Made by a program: the position numbers and the translations under genes. The notes beneath the pieces were generated by a model. That model worked only from the letters and a program-made list of their open reading frames with translations, did no database searches and was not told where the DNA came from. Source: Clostridioides difficile CD160 (GTDB lineage: Bacteria > Bacillota > Clostridia > Peptostreptococcales > Peptostreptococcaceae). Taken from it: DNA of 64,000 bases. This document shows, piece by piece, positions 9,727 to 18,006 of the stretch. Positions within the stretch are counted from its first letter, which is position 1. Every line of letters begins with the position of its first letter. The stretch lies in contig NZ_AVHW01000095.1 of the NCBI RefSeq assembly GCF_000449425.2, positions 83,323 through 147,322 on the forward strand, given 5' to 3'.

Positions 9727-9773
9727 AAATGTTAATTTATTAACATTATAACATCTTCTCTTTCTATTTTCAA
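9727..9773 (-). promoter_or_regulatory. adhE promoter with Rex-type operator
   Basis: On the minus strand TTGAAA (9768-9773) and TATAAT (9745-9750) are separated by exactly 17 bases. The palindrome TGTTAA-N4-TTAACA (9730-9745), extended by AA/TT to 20 bases, starts at the -10 box. It fits the Rex consensus TTGTTAA-N4-TTAACAA. Rex is the NADH-sensing repressor of fermentation genes in Firmicutes, so adhE should be induced at a high NADH/NAD+ ratio. Confidence 0.88.
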
Positions 9774-10090
9774 GTTATTTTTTTAACATTTTATTTTTAT
9801 TTAAAATAATCTTACTTGTTCTACTAATACTCTAGTTTACGAATCATTAGCTTCATTATATATCACTTTATTTTTTATGTAGATTATAGAAATTTTCATC
9901 TTAAAACTTAATGATAACGTTATTATTTTAACATAAACATTTTGCGTTTTTCTTATGAATAAAAATATATACAGATAAGTTTTTTCAATGTAGTATAATT
10001 AAACATATAAATTCACAAGTCTTATATAATACGAAATAAGGTATAGTTAATACAGTAAAAATAAACTTAAAGTTCATAGGAGGAATACGG

Positions 10091-10279
10091 ATGAAAAAAT
10101 TAAAAATAATCAGCATTTTATCTTTAATTATAAGTACAATTTTAATGATTGTAGGTATTGCAGTAGTAGCTTATTATGTAGATAATTTATTTATTAGAGG
10201 ACTATCAGTATTTATCTTGATTATGTCTGCTTGTTTTGTATCAAGTACAGTGAGATTAATATTTAAAGAAGCAAAGTAA
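10091..10279 (+). CDS. Small two-helix membrane protein
   Basis: This 62-residue protein has two hydrophobic helices (about residues 7-28 and 34-54) and a basic N-terminus and C-terminus. AGGAGG lies eight bases before the ATG, and a TATAAT at 9994-9999 is a possible -10 box although no good -35 accompanies it. It is the only plus-strand gene here, divergent from adhE and followed by a hairpin terminator. I do not recognise a family and no function can be inferred. Confidence 0.72.
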   Translation: MKKLKIISILSLIISTILMIVGIAVVAYYVDNLFIRGLSVFILIMSACFVSSTVRLIFKEAK

Positions 10280-10338
10280 TATAAATTCCAGTTTATAAAT
10301 TAGATTAGGTAAATATTTTAATAAATTATAGAATAAAA

Positions 10339-10360
10339 TCCAGCAAATAATATTGCTGGA
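10339..10360. terminator. Bidirectional terminator between the small membrane gene and dpaB
   Basis: TCCAGCAA (10339-10346) pairs with TTGCTGGA (10353-10360). It is followed by CTTTATTA rightward and by TTTTATTC leftward. It closes two convergent units. Confidence 0.75.
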
Positions 10361-10402
10361 CTTTATTAATATTACATACAATACATATATCACACCACTA
10401 AT

Positions 10403-10993
10403 CTATTGATGTGGGCTTTTTATAACAGGCTGTAATTGCTTATTTTCTAGAGCAAGTTCTATAGTTGGAACTATTAATTCCGTATGTGCAATCATAGAAT
10501 TAGGCTTTGCTTTACAGTTGTCTTGGCCAAAAGGTACAAAATATATGTTTTTAGAATTAAGGAGAATACCAATATTTTTGAAATTAAAGCTTAGAGCATC
10601 ATTCGTTGATATTGATATTACTAGTGGTTTATCATTACGAAGATGACCTTTAGCTGCCATCAATACTGGTGAATCCGTAATACCATTTGCTAATTTTGCA
10701 GCAGTATTTCCAGTACAAGGTGCTATTATTATAATATCAGCAATTCCTTTAGGTCCAAATGGCTCTGCCTCTTCAATCGTAACGATAGGTTTATTACCTG
10801 TAAGTTCATATGCTTTTTTCATAAACTCTTCAGAATTTCCAAATCTACAATCGATATTTTGTGATACATCTGAAAATATAGTGTGTACATTTGCTCCTTC
10901 TTTAACCAAATTCTCCAACTCTATAAATATTTTATCATAAGTACAAAACGAACCAGTAAATCCTACTCCAATTGTAAGTCCTTTAAGTCTCAT
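10403..10993 (-). CDS. dpaB: Dipicolinate synthase subunit B
   Basis: This 196-residue flavoprotein-fold subunit (SpoVFB/DpaB) works with DpaA to make dipicolinic acid from dihydrodipicolinate in the mother cell; DPA is then loaded into the spore core. Visible features are the N-terminal GLTIGVGFTGSFCTYDK, the flavoprotein-like IADIIIIAPCTGNTAAKLANG segment and SPVLMAAKGHLRNDKPLVI. Length matches the B. subtilis protein. The ATG at 10993 is three bases from the dpaA stop, so the pair is coupled. It is the last gene of a five-gene leftward operon. Confidence 0.93.
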   Translation of the reverse strand: MRLKGLTIGVGFTGSFCTYDKIFIELENLVKEGANVHTIFSDVSQNIDCRFGNSEEFMKKAYELTGNKPIVTIEEAEPFGPKGIADIIIIAPCTGNTAAKLANGITDSPVLMAAKGHLRNDKPLVISISTNDALSFNFKNIGILLNSKNIYFVPFGQDNCKAKPNSMIAHTELIVPTIELALENKQLQPVIKSPHQ

Positions 10994-10996
10994 TTT

Positions 10997-11872
10997 CTAA
11001 TCCCTTCTTTCATTTATAATATTTTCTATAGCGTTAACAAGAATTTCACCAGATGTCTTTGGTGAGTATTTACCAGGAAGCCCAGGACAAAGAGTCGCAT
11101 TAATACCTATATCTTTCGTAACAGAGTAATCCACTCCACCAGGAGAAGAAGCTATATCAATAATAGTTACTTCTTGTGATACTTTTTCCAGTCTTTCTTT
11201 TGTTAAAATACATTCCGGTATAGTATTAAAAATATAATCAAACTGTAAAAGTTTATCATCAAGTTGATTCAAGGAAATACTAGAATATCCAAATGCATTA
11301 GCCGTACTTATTGCATCATTCTTTCTTGCCCCAACACATACATTTGCGTCTAAAGAGTATAATTTTTTGGCAAGTATTTGTGCACATCTTCCAAAACCTA
11401 ATACTAAGCAGTTGCTTTGATGTATATTAATTATACTTCTTTTAATAGCTTCTGCTATGGCTCCTTCAGCTGTAGCAACTGCATTTAAAATAGCAACATC
11501 ATTCATTTTCATAAAATCATAAATCTGAATAGAGTGTTGCTCACAAAATTTACAAACTTTAGCTGGTATATTACCTCCAAACAATATTTGATTAGGAGAT
11601 AAATTAATTAGCAAGTTATCAATAGTTGCATCTAGGCAACCATCAGTATTTTCAATGTTAACTTGATTCTTTGTAAATGGAATTGGACATAAAATAATGG
11701 AACTTTTGGATAGTGCCTCAGCTAGTGAAGTTGCTTTTCCAACGATTCCATTTATGATTTCATTTGATATTCCATAAGTGACTACAGAATACCCTTTATT
11801 AATTAGTTTTTTTACCATGTACACTTGTCGCAGGTCTCCCCCGATAACAGTTATATCGTATTGATTTGACAT
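10997..11872 (-). CDS. dpaA: Dipicolinate synthase subunit A
   Basis: This 291-residue protein is the oxidoreductase-like subunit of dipicolinate synthase (SpoVFA/DpaA). It has an N-terminal DITVIGGDLRQVYMVKKL segment and a central NAD(P)-binding Rossmann motif, VLGFGRCAQILAKKL. The segment IDIASSPGGVDY and CPGLPGKYSPKTSGEIL near the C-terminus are typical of the family. I chose the ATG at 11872 because AAGGAGG is eight bases upstream; an upstream in-frame start would add 18 atypical residues. It lies 75 bases after the acyl-CoA ligase gene. DpaAB are normally made under sigma-K, so an internal promoter in that gap is expected. Confidence 0.93.
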   Translation of the reverse strand: MSNQYDITVIGGDLRQVYMVKKLINKGYSVVTYGISNEIINGIVGKATSLAEALSKSSIILCPIPFTKNQVNIENTDGCLDATIDNLLINLSPNQILFGGNIPAKVCKFCEQHSIQIYDFMKMNDVAILNAVATAEGAIAEAIKRSIINIHQSNCLVLGFGRCAQILAKKLYSLDANVCVGARKNDAISTANAFGYSSISLNQLDDKLLQFDYIFNTIPECILTKERLEKVSQEVTIIDIASSPGGVDYSVTKDIGINATLCPGLPGKYSPKTSGEILVNAIENIINERRD

Positions 11873-11947
11873 ATTGTAAGCCTCCTTTACTATATACAAT
11901 ATGTTTTTATCAATATATTGGTTCACTAAAATTACTAAATATTATAC

Positions 11948-13333
11948 TTATAATATTTTTAATAGTGCTAATCTATCTATCTTTTCAGAAGAGGTATATG
12001 GAAATGAATTTAAAAAGATAACTTTTCTTGGGATTTCATTTTTTATTAGATTCTTTCTCATTTTAATCAATAAATCTTTTTTTGTAATTTTATCTATAAT
12101 TGTTACAAATAATGCAATTTGACTTCCTCTTATGGAGTCTGAATATGGTAATACAACTGCGTTCTCAATTTGAGGAATTTTTTTCACCTCATTTTCAACT
12201 TTAGTAGAGCTAACTTTAAATCCTCCAATATTTACAATATCATCATTTCTTCCTTCAAAGATTAAGTATCCATCATCATCAAAATATCCAACATCATTTA
12301 CAGAATAAGGTTTTGTTGCATTATATACTGCATATTTTGTATTTACAAAAATCTTTCCATCTGTAACATATACATCTATTTCTGGAAATGGTCTACCTAC
12401 GCTTAAAGGTTTCTTAATTAATTCATCATAACATAAGTATGTAATGTAATTTAATTCACTTGCTCCATAATATAAAATAATTTCAGATTTTGGCATATAG
12501 TATTTTAAACTTTTTGCAGTATTTTCAAACAATAATTGAGAACCTGTGAAAATACTTACAACATTGAGTATTGCTTCTTCTAAGTGTTTAGCCAAGAGTT
12601 GAAGCTTTGTAGGTACGAGGTATATGTTAGTTATATTGTATTGTTTTATTGTTTTTATCCATGACTTACAGTTTAGACCCGAATTTATTACAACACTTCC
12701 ACCTTCATATAATACTGATATTAAAGAATTTAGATTTCCTGTAAAACTCAATGTCCCATTAATAAACAAAATTGATTCCTCAGATATATTAAAAATATCA
12801 TTTTGGGTAGGAAAGAATCCAACCCAACTCTCATATGTTCTATACAATACTTTTGGAACACTTGTAGAACCTGAAGATAAAACTCCCATACATATATCTT
12901 TATCTAGATAGTTTGTAGGAGTATTATATTGATACATATATATATTAACTTTAGGATTAGATATAGAAAAATTAGTTTTCTTTACTTTTTCATTATCATC
13001 AGATAAATTAATGTTGTCCATAGTCTCATCGGATATAATTATTGAAATATTATTTTTTATTATAATGTCATTCAATACTTTTTTAGAAAGATTATAATGA
13101 CAAATAATAGGTATATTTTTTGAATAATTAATTGCGAAAAAGCTCATTAACTGAAACATTATACTTTTAGAATATATTAAAATAGGTACATTCTCACCTA
13201 CAGAAATTTGTTTTCCAAGTTTCTCACTATAACTTAACATATTTTCATAAGTATGTTTTTCTCCATCTACAATTAAAAAATCTTTATTTTTATTACTATT
13301 TATCTTTATTTTTAGAAGTTCATAGTAGTTCAT
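11948..13333 (-). CDS. Acyl-CoA ligase, AMP-binding family (YhfT-like)
   Basis: This 461-residue adenylate-forming enzyme should activate a carboxylic acid with ATP and join it to CoA. It has the phosphate loop GVLSSGSTSVPK (about residues 148-159), the YYGASELNY motif, the hinge region YLIFEGRNDDIVNIGGFKV and a C-terminal SSEKIDRLAL carrying the usual catalytic Lys. It lies three bases after the thiolase gene and downstream of bioY. This matches the B. subtilis yhfUTS arrangement (bioY2, acyl-CoA ligase, thiolase), so a role in fatty-acid or pimelate-related metabolism tied to biotin is plausible. The substrate is unknown. Confidence 0.85.
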   Translation of the reverse strand: MNYYELLKIKINSNKNKDFLIVDGEKHTYENMLSYSEKLGKQISVGENVPILIYSKSIMFQLMSFFAINYSKNIPIICHYNLSKKVLNDIIIKNNISIIISDETMDNINLSDDNEKVKKTNFSISNPKVNIYMYQYNTPTNYLDKDICMGVLSSGSTSVPKVLYRTYESWVGFFPTQNDIFNISEESILFINGTLSFTGNLNSLISVLYEGGSVVINSGLNCKSWIKTIKQYNITNIYLVPTKLQLLAKHLEEAILNVVSIFTGSQLLFENTAKSLKYYMPKSEIILYYGASELNYITYLCYDELIKKPLSVGRPFPEIDVYVTDGKIFVNTKYAVYNATKPYSVNDVGYFDDDGYLIFEGRNDDIVNIGGFKVSSTKVENEVKKIPQIENAVVLPYSDSIRGSQIALFVTIIDKITKKDLLIKMRKNLIKNEIPRKVIFLNSFPYTSSEKIDRLALLKIL

Positions 13334-13336
13334 AAT

Positions 13337-14473
13337 CTACACCCTTTCAATCAATAAGGCTGAACCCAAGCCACCAGCTGCGGCTATAGAACAAATTCCA
13401 TATCTACCATTAATCTTTTCTAATGCTTTTAAAAGATGTAATGCAATAATTGCACCTGAAGCACCGTATGGATGACCATAGGCTAAAGCTCCACCAAATA
13501 CATTATATCTATCAATCAATTCTGGATACTTTCTTTGAAATAGCACATCTATAACTGCAAATGCTTCATTAAATTCAATAGCAGATATATCTAGGTAATT
13601 AATTTTTTCTATTTCTAAAATTTTCTCCATTGCTTTTATAGCAGATGTTGGACTTAAATTTGCATCTGTTCCTATTGTACAGGCATTAACAATCTTTGCT
13701 TTAGGTTTCTTTTTTGTATTTTCTATGTATTTTTTAGAACATAGTACAATAAATGAAGCTCCATCATTAATGAGACATGAATTTGCTGCATTTATAATAG
13801 TTCCTTTTCCTAAAATAGATGGTACTCTATCTAATAATCTTTGACTCATCTTGTCACGTATACCTTCGTCATAAGTATTATTATCTATAGGATATATAAT
13901 ATCTTCAAGCACTTTATCTTCTCTAGCCTTCTTTGCTCTTTTATGACTTTCTTTCACCCAAAAATCTAACTCTGTTTTCTCAATTTGATACAACTTTGCT
14001 ACTCTTTCTGCGCCTTCTAGCATACTATTTTCACTATTATCATCAGGAGAGAATTGAGCAACTGTATAATTAGAATTATTTATATCATATCTTTTATCAT
14101 TTTTATGGTATGTACGCATTGGTTGCAGAGAGCTACTTTCAAATCCACCAGCAATAATTAAATCACACTGCCCAGATTTAATTTTTGAAAATGCTATCTC
14201 TATACTCATCATAGCAGAGGCACACTGCATATCTACAGTAAAAGCAGGTACTTCATTTGAAATTCCTGCTGTTAAAGTCATTAATCTTGCTATATTGCCA
14301 CCTGTTCCAACCGCATTTCCACATATAACCTCATCAATTTTATCAATTTCATATTTTTCAATTAGGTGTTTTAATACACTTGCACCCAAAGATTCTGGTT
14401 GAACAAATTGAAAGATTCCATTTTTTAGACCTATATGACTTCTAAGTCCTCCTAATATAAAAACTTCTTCCAT
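13337..14473 (-). CDS. Thiolase family protein (YhfS-like), second catalytic Cys absent
   Basis: This 378-residue thiolase-fold protein has the nucleophilic Cys in TVDMQCASAMMS (near residue 86), NEAFAV near 308 and GGALAYGHPYGASGA with the catalytic His. The usual C-terminal Cys in the CIGGG motif is missing: here the segment reads YGICSIAAAGGLGSALL, with Ala at the expected position and a Cys three residues earlier. The enzyme may thus not run a normal thiolysis or Claisen reaction. It sits between bioY and the acyl-CoA ligase and resembles B. subtilis YhfS by context. Confidence 0.82.
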   Translation of the reverse strand: MEEVFILGGLRSHIGLKNGIFQFVQPESLGASVLKHLIEKYEIDKIDEVICGNAVGTGGNIARLMTLTAGISNEVPAFTVDMQCASAMMSIEIAFSKIKSGQCDLIIAGGFESSSLQPMRTYHKNDKRYDINNSNYTVAQFSPDDNSENSMLEGAERVAKLYQIEKTELDFWVKESHKRAKKAREDKVLEDIIYPIDNNTYDEGIRDKMSQRLLDRVPSILGKGTIINAANSCLINDGASFIVLCSKKYIENTKKKPKAKIVNACTIGTDANLSPTSAIKAMEKILEIEKINYLDISAIEFNEAFAVIDVLFQRKYPELIDRYNVFGGALAYGHPYGASGAIIALHLLKALEKINGRYGICSIAAAGGLGSALLIERV

Positions 14474-14489
14474 ATATTCTATTCCCTCC

Positions 14490-15038
14490 TTACAGTAGAT
14501 TTCTTTTTAATACATTGTTTAATTTAACACCTAAAAAAGATGCAATAACTGCTTTTATTGTATCTCCAATTAAAAATGGTACTACAGCTGCAAAAAGTGC
14601 TGCTTCTACTGTCATTTGATTAAAATAACACATAAATACTGTTCCCATAAAATATATAATAGGCATACCAATAAAAATTGTTATTAGTATATATCTTTTA
14701 ATATCATTATTTTTTCCTTTTAATAGACTAATAATTAATGCTGCGAACAAAAATCCAAAATAAAAACCACCTGTTGGGCTTAACAATTTTCCAATCCCAG
14801 ATGCTCCTCCACCAAATACTGGTATTCCAATCAAACCTATCATTATATATACACCAACTGTGCTAAATGCTTGTCTTGGTGTTAAAATCAAAGCTATTAG
14901 ATTTATCATTATTGTTTGTGCGGTTACTCCTGCTGGTGTAAATGGCAATGGTATATATATATAGGATGATATACATAACAATGCTACACATATTGACATT
15001 TTAGTTAAATCTTGAATATTTACTTTAGTATTTTTCAT
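14490..15038 (-). CDS. bioY: BioY biotin transporter substrate-binding subunit
   Basis: This 182-residue integral membrane S component of an energy-coupling-factor transporter binds biotin. It has about six hydrophobic segments and the BioY motifs IPLPFTPAGVTAQT, GLIGIPVFGGGASGIGKLLS and PTGGFYFGFL. I prefer the ATG at 15038 because AAGGGAA precedes it; an ATG at 15056 has no ribosome binding site. It heads the bioY-thiolase-ligase-dpaAB operon. The general EcfA/EcfT energising subunits are not in the window. Confidence 0.92.
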   Translation of the reverse strand: MKNTKVNIQDLTKMSICVALLCISSYIYIPLPFTPAGVTAQTIMINLIALILTPRQAFSTVGVYIMIGLIGIPVFGGGASGIGKLLSPTGGFYFGFLFAALIISLLKGKNNDIKRYILITIFIGMPIIYFMGTVFMCYFNQMTVEAALFAAVVPFLIGDTIKAVIASFLGVKLNNVLKRNLL

Positions 15039-15080
15039 TTTTATAATTCCCTTCATATGTCTTATTCAATTTAGTTTATA

Positions 15081-15187
15081 TGTACATGTACAAAGCTTCT
15101 ATTAAAGCTTTGTTTTAGTATAAAAGAAAGACGTTTTTTTGTCAACTCAAAATAAATTATAGGTTTACATTTTATTTTTAAGTAAAC
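15081..15187 (-). promoter_or_regulatory. bioY operon promoter with palindromes
   Basis: The minus strand has TTGACA (15140-15145) and TATACT (15117-15122) separated by 17 bases, a near-consensus vegetative promoter. Just downstream, ACAAAGCTT (15090-15098) and AAGCTTTGT (15105-15113) form a perfect inverted repeat over the likely start site. The palindrome TGTACATGTACA (15081-15092) overlaps it. Upstream of the -35 box, GTTTAC (15163-15168) and GTAAAC (15182-15187) form a spaced inverted repeat of BirA-like layout. BirA control of bioY is common in Firmicutes, but I cannot say which element is the operator. Confidence 0.65.
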
Positions 15188-15331
15188 TTTAGACTAATGC
15201 TTTATATTTTAATGGTTATTTATAAAACTTTATTTAGAAACTAACCTATTTTGTCTATACTTGTAAATTATAATATGATATATTTTTATATGAGATTTTA
15301 TTTTATATAAAAATAATAAGGAAGTGATGAT

Positions 15332-16111
15332 ATGGAAATTAATGAAAATAATTTAAATAACATAGATGAAGAGTTAGATGAACTTAGTAAGAAAGTTTAT
15401 TTAGATTCGCCAGACTTTTGGATAAGCATTTCAGACAAAGTAATTGATAAAGTGTTTGATGAGATGTTATTATTTTTTGCAGTTAAGTATAATTATTTTA
15501 ATATATTATACTTTGCTATTGAGAATAATTATATAGATTTGAATATACCATCAAAAAATAAAGAATATCCTAATATAATGAGTCATCTTTTAGATACGGC
15601 AAAACAGAATGAAGATAAAAAGATTTATAATTATCTTCTAAGTTTAAATAAAGATGATACTATAGATGAAAACTCAACTTTAGATGATTTGGATTGTAAT
15701 ACTAGTAGTGATAATTTTGAAAAAAAAGATTTCTACATTCCAAAATACTTGTGTCCAAACTGTAATTCTAATATCTTTGATACAGGTTATAAAGTATCAA
15801 ATGACATAATATATAAATTCTCTTTTGATAAATCTGAACCTGTTGAAATATCTAGTGAAATTGCTTCCATTAGATGTTGTAATTGTGAAGAACTGTTAGA
15901 AAATATTACACCTGACAAACTATATAGTATATGTAAAATCCAAAACTGTAATAATTGTGGTTCTAATTTAACTAAAGTTGGGATTCTTGCAAAGAAAAAA
16001 ATGGAGTTTGATGAGAATAACGAAGAATTTAAATATGTTTCAAAATCTTATTGTTGTGGAAATTGCGACTCTGAAATAAACATGTCTCAAAAAGAACACT
16101 TTAAGATTTAA
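15332..16111 (+). CDS. Hypothetical protein with C-terminal zinc-ribbon motifs
   Basis: This 259-residue protein is acidic and probably helical in its first 100 residues, possibly ankyrin-like around FAIENNYIDLNIPSKNKEYP. An acidic linker follows. The C-terminal half has paired cysteine motifs: CPNC, CCNC, CNNCGS and CCGNC, which suggest two zinc ribbons. AAGGAAGTGATGAT precedes the ATG. It is monocistronic on the plus strand and shares a terminator with the convergent methyltransferase. I do not recognise a family with a known function. Confidence 0.7.
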   Translation: MEINENNLNNIDEELDELSKKVYLDSPDFWISISDKVIDKVFDEMLLFFAVKYNYFNILYFAIENNYIDLNIPSKNKEYPNIMSHLLDTAKQNEDKKIYNYLLSLNKDDTIDENSTLDDLDCNTSSDNFEKKDFYIPKYLCPNCNSNIFDTGYKVSNDIIYKFSFDKSEPVEISSEIASIRCCNCEELLENITPDKLYSICKIQNCNNCGSNLTKVGILAKKKMEFDENNEEFKYVSKSYCCGNCDSEINMSQKEHFKI

Positions 16112-16200
16112 CAATTTATCGTTTTAAATAAGAAGAATATTTTATTAGATACTATATAAGTTTTTAAAATATATAAAATAAACATTTTTATAATAATTAA

Positions 16201-16245
16201 AATTGCTATGAAACCCGACTTTACTAAGCCAGTCTCATAGCAATT
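16201..16245. terminator. Bidirectional terminator
   Basis: The 11-base arms AATTGCTATGA (16201-16211) and TCATAGCAATT (16235-16245) are perfect, with T-rich flanks on either strand. It ends both the zinc-ribbon gene and the convergent methyltransferase gene. Confidence 0.82.
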
Positions 16246-16296
16246 TTCTATTGTACAATCATAATTAAAGTTTATCAAACTCTTATAAAAATTCTT

Positions 16297-17214
16297 TTAT
16301 TTCTTTATAGTACCAACTATAACTCTTAAATCGATTGTTATATAAGATATATCTGATTCTAACAACCTTAAAAGTTCTTTTTCATGTAATGATGATGTCA
16401 AAGGTGTCATTTTAACTAAATTCCTTAAGTTTAATACATTGATATTAGTCTTATAATTAATTCTATTATCATAAATCAAATCAAGATGCTTTTTAAATAC
16501 ATCTATAATATTTTTATTATTATAATCGCTATTTTTTATGTCTTTCTGTATACTTGTTCTTATTTCTTTTAAATAATTTGACTCTGGGACAATCTTTACT
16601 ACTATTCCACCATTACTTAAAACTCTTGCAAACTCCTTATAGTTTGCAGGAGAAAGTATATTTAATATTATATCAAACTTACTATCTTGAAGTGGCAGAT
16701 TTGCTAAATCTGAAATACACCACATAATTTCATTTTCTCCTCTTGTAGCAATAGAAATCCCTTCTTTAGCTATGTCAATTCCAATTAATTTACATCTATT
16801 ATTAATCTCTTCATCTTCAGATAATTTATTTAAAAAATATCCTTCGCCACATCCTGCATCTAATATATAGTTACTATATTTATTTAAAGTGTAATTTTTG
16901 ATTATAGACTTTATTTCTTCTATTAAATAATCATACACCTTAGAATTATATATTTCATGTCTTGACTCAAATAGTTCTTTATCATAAATAGTTTTTGTAT
17001 TACTATTTAATAAATTAACATATCCTTTTTTAGATATATCAAAGCAGTGTTTGTTCACACATTTGACACTATTTTTATCAACAGTAACCATATTTGCTTT
17101 GCAAAGTGGACATTTAAATACATCTATATTTTCATTAAGTAGTAATCTAGTTGTTTCTATCTTTTTTAGTTTACCAGTATTTTTTTTATTTACATTACTT
17201 ATATTCTGTTTCAT
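16297..17214 (-). CDS. RlmA-like 23S rRNA (guanine-N1) methyltransferase
   Basis: This 305-residue protein has an N-terminal zinc finger of the RlmA type (FKCPLC near residue 37, then CVNKHCFDISKKGYVNLL) and a SAM-dependent methyltransferase domain with motif I YILDAGCGEGYFL. The family methylates G745 or G748 of 23S rRNA; RlmA-II homologues give tylosin resistance, which cannot be inferred here without a closer comparison. I chose the ATG at 17214, nine bases after AAGGAG; a longer frame starts without a suitable site. An inverted repeat lies immediately upstream. Confidence 0.85.
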   Translation of the reverse strand: MKQNISNVNKKNTGKLKKIETTRLLLNENIDVFKCPLCKANMVTVDKNSVKCVNKHCFDISKKGYVNLLNSNTKTIYDKELFESRHEIYNSKVYDYLIEEIKSIIKNYTLNKYSNYILDAGCGEGYFLNKLSEDEEINNRCKLIGIDIAKEGISIATRGENEIMWCISDLANLPLQDSKFDIILNILSPANYKEFARVLSNGGIVVKIVPESNYLKEIRTSIQKDIKNSDYNNKNIIDVFKKHLDLIYDNRINYKTNINVLNLRNLVKMTPLTSSLHEKELLRLLESDISYITIDLRVIVGTIKK

Positions 17215-17249
17215 TCCCATAATCTCCTTAAATTTACTATTTAATTTAA

Positions 17250-17346
17250 ATAGCACGAAATTATGGCTACTTGCATAAGATAACTTTTCTAGATTATATA
17301 AAATGTGTTATAAGCTGTTGTAAAATAGCCACAATTTGTGCGCTAT
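17250..17346. repeat. Imperfect 20-base inverted repeat upstream of the methyltransferase gene
   Basis: The segment at 17250-17269 (ATAGCACGAAATTATGGCTA) is nearly the reverse complement of 17326-17346, across a 56-base loop. It lies in the expected leader of the RlmA-like gene. It could be a leader RNA structure, an operator pair, or the ends of a tiny decayed element. The rest of 17215-17520 holds nothing else recognisable. Confidence 0.55.
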
Positions 17347-17520
17347 CCTCTTATTCTAGTGTAATACATAAATGCTCTTTTATTCATTATTTTTCCCCCT
17401 ATCATTATGTTTATTAATGTCTTAAGTACATGTAATTCACAATTCTAAAAAATATTTTTTAAATTATGCCTATTAGAATAATAAATATATTAATTATTAT
17501 TTTAGTCGAATATATTAACG

Positions 17521-17949
17521 TTATTTACCATATTCCACTATGTACTCTTTAAATCCTGAATCTTCATTTATTTGCTCTTTTACTATATTAAATCCTTTTT
17601 TATTGTAAAATACAACCGCCTTTTTATTGTCTTTATATACTGCTAGATTTAGATTCTTGTATTCTTTAGTTGCATAGTCTAAAAGTTTACCTCCTATACC
17701 TAGGTTTTGATAGTTTGAATTTATAAATAAAGCTCCTATAAAGCTTTTATCTATTATGCTTATAAATCCTTTTATTTCTTGACCATCCTCATATACAAAT
17801 GTATCTGATATAGGTATATATTCGTTTTTGACAGTGTTATAGTTATTTTCCCAGTATTCTTTACTTATAAAGTTGTGTGCTTTGATTGTGCTTTCTTTCC
17901 ATATTTCCATGATTTTGTTTATATCTTTATCATTTGATTTTCTTATCAT
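17521..17949 (-). CDS. GNAT-family N-acetyltransferase
   Basis: This 142-residue protein has the GNAT fold: an N-terminal MIRKSNDKDINKIMEIWKES and the acetyl-CoA-binding loop NSNYQNLGIGGKLLDYA. A late FYNKKGFNIVKEQ segment completes the pattern. It resembles the YjaB/PhnO branch. The acceptor amine is unknown. GAGGTGA precedes the ATG at 17949. It is the last gene before the CRISPR array, which is transcribed towards it. Confidence 0.85.
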   Translation of the reverse strand: MIRKSNDKDINKIMEIWKESTIKAHNFISKEYWENNYNTVKNEYIPISDTFVYEDGQEIKGFISIIDKSFIGALFINSNYQNLGIGGKLLDYATKEYKNLNLAVYKDNKKAVVFYNKKGFNIVKEQINEDSGFKEYIVEYGK

Positions 17950-18006
17950 AAATTTTATTTCACCTCATTTTTATGTTGATTTTTATTTATAGTGTAAGTT
18001 TACTTC

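Noticed and set aside
16297..17214. Macrolide-resistance gene
   Set aside because: The RlmA family also includes housekeeping enzymes, and the sequence alone does not separate them. Kept as an RlmA-like methyltransferase.
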